Assembly (NCBI GenBank): GCA_049289295.1
Contig: JBATLL010000075.1
Location: forward strand, 186,001 to 250,000
Direction: 5' to 3'
Origin: BOKV01 sp049289295
Lineage (GTDB): Bacteria; Pseudomonadota; Alphaproteobacteria; Rhizobiales; Rhizobiaceae
Length of the DNA stretch: 64,000 nt
Part shown: one piece after another, positions 62,106 through 64,000 of the stretch
Position numbering within the stretch: position 1 is the stretch's first letter
Layout: each line of letters opens with the position of its first letter
Translations under genes and position numbers: made by a program
The notes under the pieces: model-generated
The model's database searches: none
The model's input: only the letters and a program-made list of their open reading frames with translations
Told to the model about the DNA's origin: nothing

Positions 62106-62128
62106 GGATGACCAGCCAAGAGAAGACC

Positions 62129-63001
62129 ATGGCAAGTCTCAAGGACCTGAAAATCCGGATCGCGTCCGTCAAGGCGACGCAGAAGATCACGAAAGCCATG
62201 CAGATGGTGGCAGCGGCGAAGCTGCGCCGGGCGCAGGAAGCCGCTGAGTCGGCGCGACCCTATGCGGCGCGCATGGCAGCGGTTCTTTCCAATGCTTCGC
62301 AGATGGTATCAGGTGAGGAAGCACCGCGCCTGATGACGGGTACCGGCAAGGATGATGTCCACCTGCTCCTCGTGTGCACGGCAGAGCGCGGACTGTGCGG
62401 CTCATTCAATTCCTCCATTGCAAGGGCTGCACGCGAACATGCGCGCAAGCTGATTGCCAATGGCAAGACAGTAAAGATCATAACGGTCGGCAAAAAGGGC
62501 TATGATGCGTTGCGCCGCGACCATTCTCGGCTGATCGTTGATCGCGTTGACCTTCGCGAAGCCAAGACAATACAGTTTCATCATGCCGACCAGATCGCGA
62601 AGAAGGTCATCGCGATGTTTGATGCTGGGGAATTCGACGTTTGCACGTTGTTCTTCTCCCGTTTCAAGTCCGTCATTTCACAGATTCCGACCGCTTCGCA
62701 GCTGATACCGGCCACTGCCGGGGAAGCAGCGGAGGATTCGGCAGGGTCCGTCTATGAGTATGAGCCGGATGTCGGCTCCATCCTCGGGGACCTCATCCCG
62801 CGCAACATCTCCGTGCAGATTTTCAGCGCACTGCTGGAAAACGTTGCCGGTGAGATGGGAGCTAAAATGTCCGCAATGGACAGCGCGACACGCAATGCGG
62901 GCGAGATGATCAACAAGCTGACACTGAGCTACAACCGCCAGCGTCAGGCGCAGATCACCAAGGAACTTATCGAAATCATTTCGGGCGCGGAAGCGCTCTA
63001 G
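62129..63001 (+). CDS. atpG: ATP synthase F1 gamma subunit
   Basis: A 290-residue central shaft. ASLKDLKIRIASVKATQKITKAMQMVAAAK and the C-terminal MDSATRNAGEMINKLTLSYNRQRQAQITKEL are the conserved coiled-coil ends. ATG 62129 starts the family's MASLKDLK; the in-frame ATG at 62108 is an extension. Confidence 0.97.
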   Translation: MASLKDLKIRIASVKATQKITKAMQMVAAAKLRRAQEAAESARPYAARMAAVLSNASQMVSGEEAPRLMTGTGKDDVHLLLVCTAERGLCGSFNSSIARAAREHARKLIANGKTVKIITVGKKGYDALRRDHSRLIVDRVDLREAKTIQFHHADQIAKKVIAMFDAGEFDVCTLFFSRFKSVISQIPTASQLIPATAGEAAEDSAGSVYEYEPDVGSILGDLIPRNISVQIFSALLENVAGEMGAKMSAMDSATRNAGEMINKLTLSYNRQRQAQITKELIEIISGAEAL

Positions 63002-63019
63002 GCCTGGAGTAGCAAGACG

Positions 63020-64000
63020 ATGGCGAAAGCAGCAGCACCAAAGAAGGCGCCGGCAAAGAAAGCAGTGGCGTCTGCAAAGCCGGCAGCAAAGAAGAGCGAA
63101 CCGGCAAAGGCAACCATTGCCAAGGGCGCGGAAGGTCGGATTTCCCAGGTTATCGGCGCGGTCGTGGACGTACAGTTCTCCGGCAAGTTGCCGCAGATCC
63201 TGAACGCGCTTGAAACCGTCAACAATGGCCAGCGCCTTGTTCTGGAAGTGGCACAGCACCTTGGTGAAAGCACCGTGCGCACGATCGCGATGGACTCCAC
63301 GGAAGGTCTGGTGCGCGGCCAGGCAGTTGGCGATACCGGCCAGCCGATTGCGGTTCCGGTGGGCGAAGAGACGCTTGGTCGTATCGTCAACGTCATCGGC
63401 GAACCGATCGACGAAGCCGGTCCGGTAACAACAAAGGCGCGCCGCGCCATTCACCAGCAGGCACCGGCATTTGTGGAGCAGTCAACCGAAGCACAGATCC
63501 TGGTAACAGGCATCAAGGTCGTTGACCTGCTCGCGCCATATGCGCGTGGCGGCAAGATCGGACTGTTCGGCGGCGCAGGCGTTGGCAAGACCGTTCTTAT
63601 CCAGGAACTGATCAACAACATCGCCAAGGCGCATGGTGGTTATTCGGTTTTTGCCGGTGTGGGTGAACGTACCCGTGAAGGCAATGATCTTTACCACGAA
63701 ATGATCGAATCGGGCGTGAACAAGGATCCGCATGAGCACGGCTCAGCCGCTGGTTCGAAGTGCAGCCTGGTGTTCGGCCAGATGAACGAACCGCCAGGTG
63801 CGCGTGCGCGTGTTGCGCTTACCGGCCTGACAATCGCCGAGCATTTCCGCGATCAGGGCCAGGACGTTCTGTTCTTCGTCGACAACATTTTCCGCTTCAC
63901 GCAGGCTGGTTCGGAAGTGTCGGCACTTCTCGGCCGTATTCCTTCGGCGGTTGGTTATCAGCCAACACTGGGTACGGACATGGGCGCGATGCAGGAACGC
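63020..64000 (+). CDS. atpD: ATP synthase F1 beta subunit (3' truncated by window edge)
   Basis: 327 codons of the catalytic subunit are in the window and the frame is open to the end. An extension of about 38 residues rich in Ala, Lys and Pro precedes the usual ISQVIGAVVDVQF start. Walker A GGAGVGKTVLIQEL, VGERTREGNDLYHEM and VDNIFRFTQAGSEVSALLG are seen. The same kind of extension is common in rhizobial AtpD. 18 bases after atpG. The window ends before the C-terminal domain; atpC should follow. Confidence 0.96.
   Translation, partial: MAKAAAPKKAPAKKAVASAKPAAKKSEPAKATIAKGAEGRISQVIGAVVDVQFSGKLPQILNALETVNNGQRLVLEVAQHLGESTVRTIAMDSTEGLVRGQAVGDTGQPIAVPVGEETLGRIVNVIGEPIDEAGPVTTKARRAIHQQAPAFVEQSTEAQILVTGIKVVDLLAPYARGGKIGLFGGAGVGKTVLIQELINNIAKAHGGYSVFAGVGERTREGNDLYHEMIESGVNKDPHEHGSAAGSKCSLVFGQMNEPPGARARVALTGLTIAEHFRDQGQDVLFFVDNIFRFTQAGSEVSALLGRIPSAVGYQPTLGTDMGAMQER

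Noticed and set aside
1..64000. CRISPR arrays, insertion sequences, prophage genes, tRNA or rRNA genes, attachment sites
   Set aside because: I looked for tandem direct repeats, transposase or integrase motifs (XerC is a housekeeping gene), and tRNA-type T-arms, and found none that stood up.

Overview
This window is ordinary, densely packed chromosomal DNA of an alphaproteobacterium, almost certainly of the order Hyphomicrobiales (Rhizobiales). The evidence is gene content and order: ispZ-ftsY-mtaB-dapF; ffh-chorismate mutase-rpsP-rimM-trmD-rplS; sdhCDAB; mdh-sucCDAB-(SDR)-lpdA; fsa-priA ahead of an atpHAGD operon; a Brucella Omp19-like lipoprotein; and Lys/Ala/Glu-rich tails on S16, L19 and the ATP synthase beta subunit. 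I see no insertion sequence, prophage, CRISPR array, tRNA or rRNA gene. The two end genes (an FtsX-type permease at the left, atpD at the right) are cut by the window edges.

Layout. 1-6.9 kb: permease fragment, Bax-inhibitor-like membrane protein, GNAT acetyltransferase, DUF2794 and DUF1223 proteins, and aconitase (acnA, minus strand). 7.2-10.7 kb: cytochrome c maturation genes ccmABCD-ccmG and a Nudix hydrolase. 10.7-16.0 kb, minus strand: septation protein ispZ, SRP receptor ftsY, tRNA methylthiotransferase mtaB, dapF, and a metallo-beta-lactamase-fold hydrolase. 16.3-18.4 kb: a coupled pair of a cupin/JmjC-like protein and a FemAB/CelD-like acyltransferase. 18.8-23.3 kb: SRP and translation genes. 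23.5-31.4 kb: amino-acid ABC transporter parts (no ATPase), an L,D-transpeptidase, leuC without leuD, a GGDEF cyclase, an AEC transporter and a GNAT enzyme. 31.5-34.9 kb: succinate dehydrogenase. 35-40 kb: an Asp-box repeat protein, a carboxymuconolactone decarboxylase-like protein, exported MsrA, a phosphatase-fold protein lacking its catalytic Cys, an Omp19-like lipoprotein and ZapE. 40.1-51.8 kb: malate dehydrogenase, succinyl-CoA synthetase and the 2-oxoglutarate dehydrogenase complex, interrupted by a caspase-like protein with a C-terminal tandem repeat, a MAPEG protein and an SDR. 52-59.7 kb: a small exported protein, a TraB/GumN protein, xerC, a transaldolase-like aldolase, priA, an ATP-grasp protein and a duplicated-fold membrane protein. 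60-64 kb: ATP synthase F1 genes.

Taken together the window is rich in aerobic energy metabolism (aconitase, SDH, SucCD, OGDH, MDH, cytochrome c maturation, F1 ATPase) and housekeeping translation and secretion functions. The points most worth a second look are a probable structured RNA with its own plus-strand terminator (about 2962-3113), the caspase-like gene inside the TCA cluster, the Cys-less phosphatase-like protein at 37.5 kb, the cupin-acyltransferase pair at 16.3-18.4 kb, and an inverted repeat TTACGT-TT-ACGTAA upstream of mdh. I found no convincing wholly new multi-gene system.
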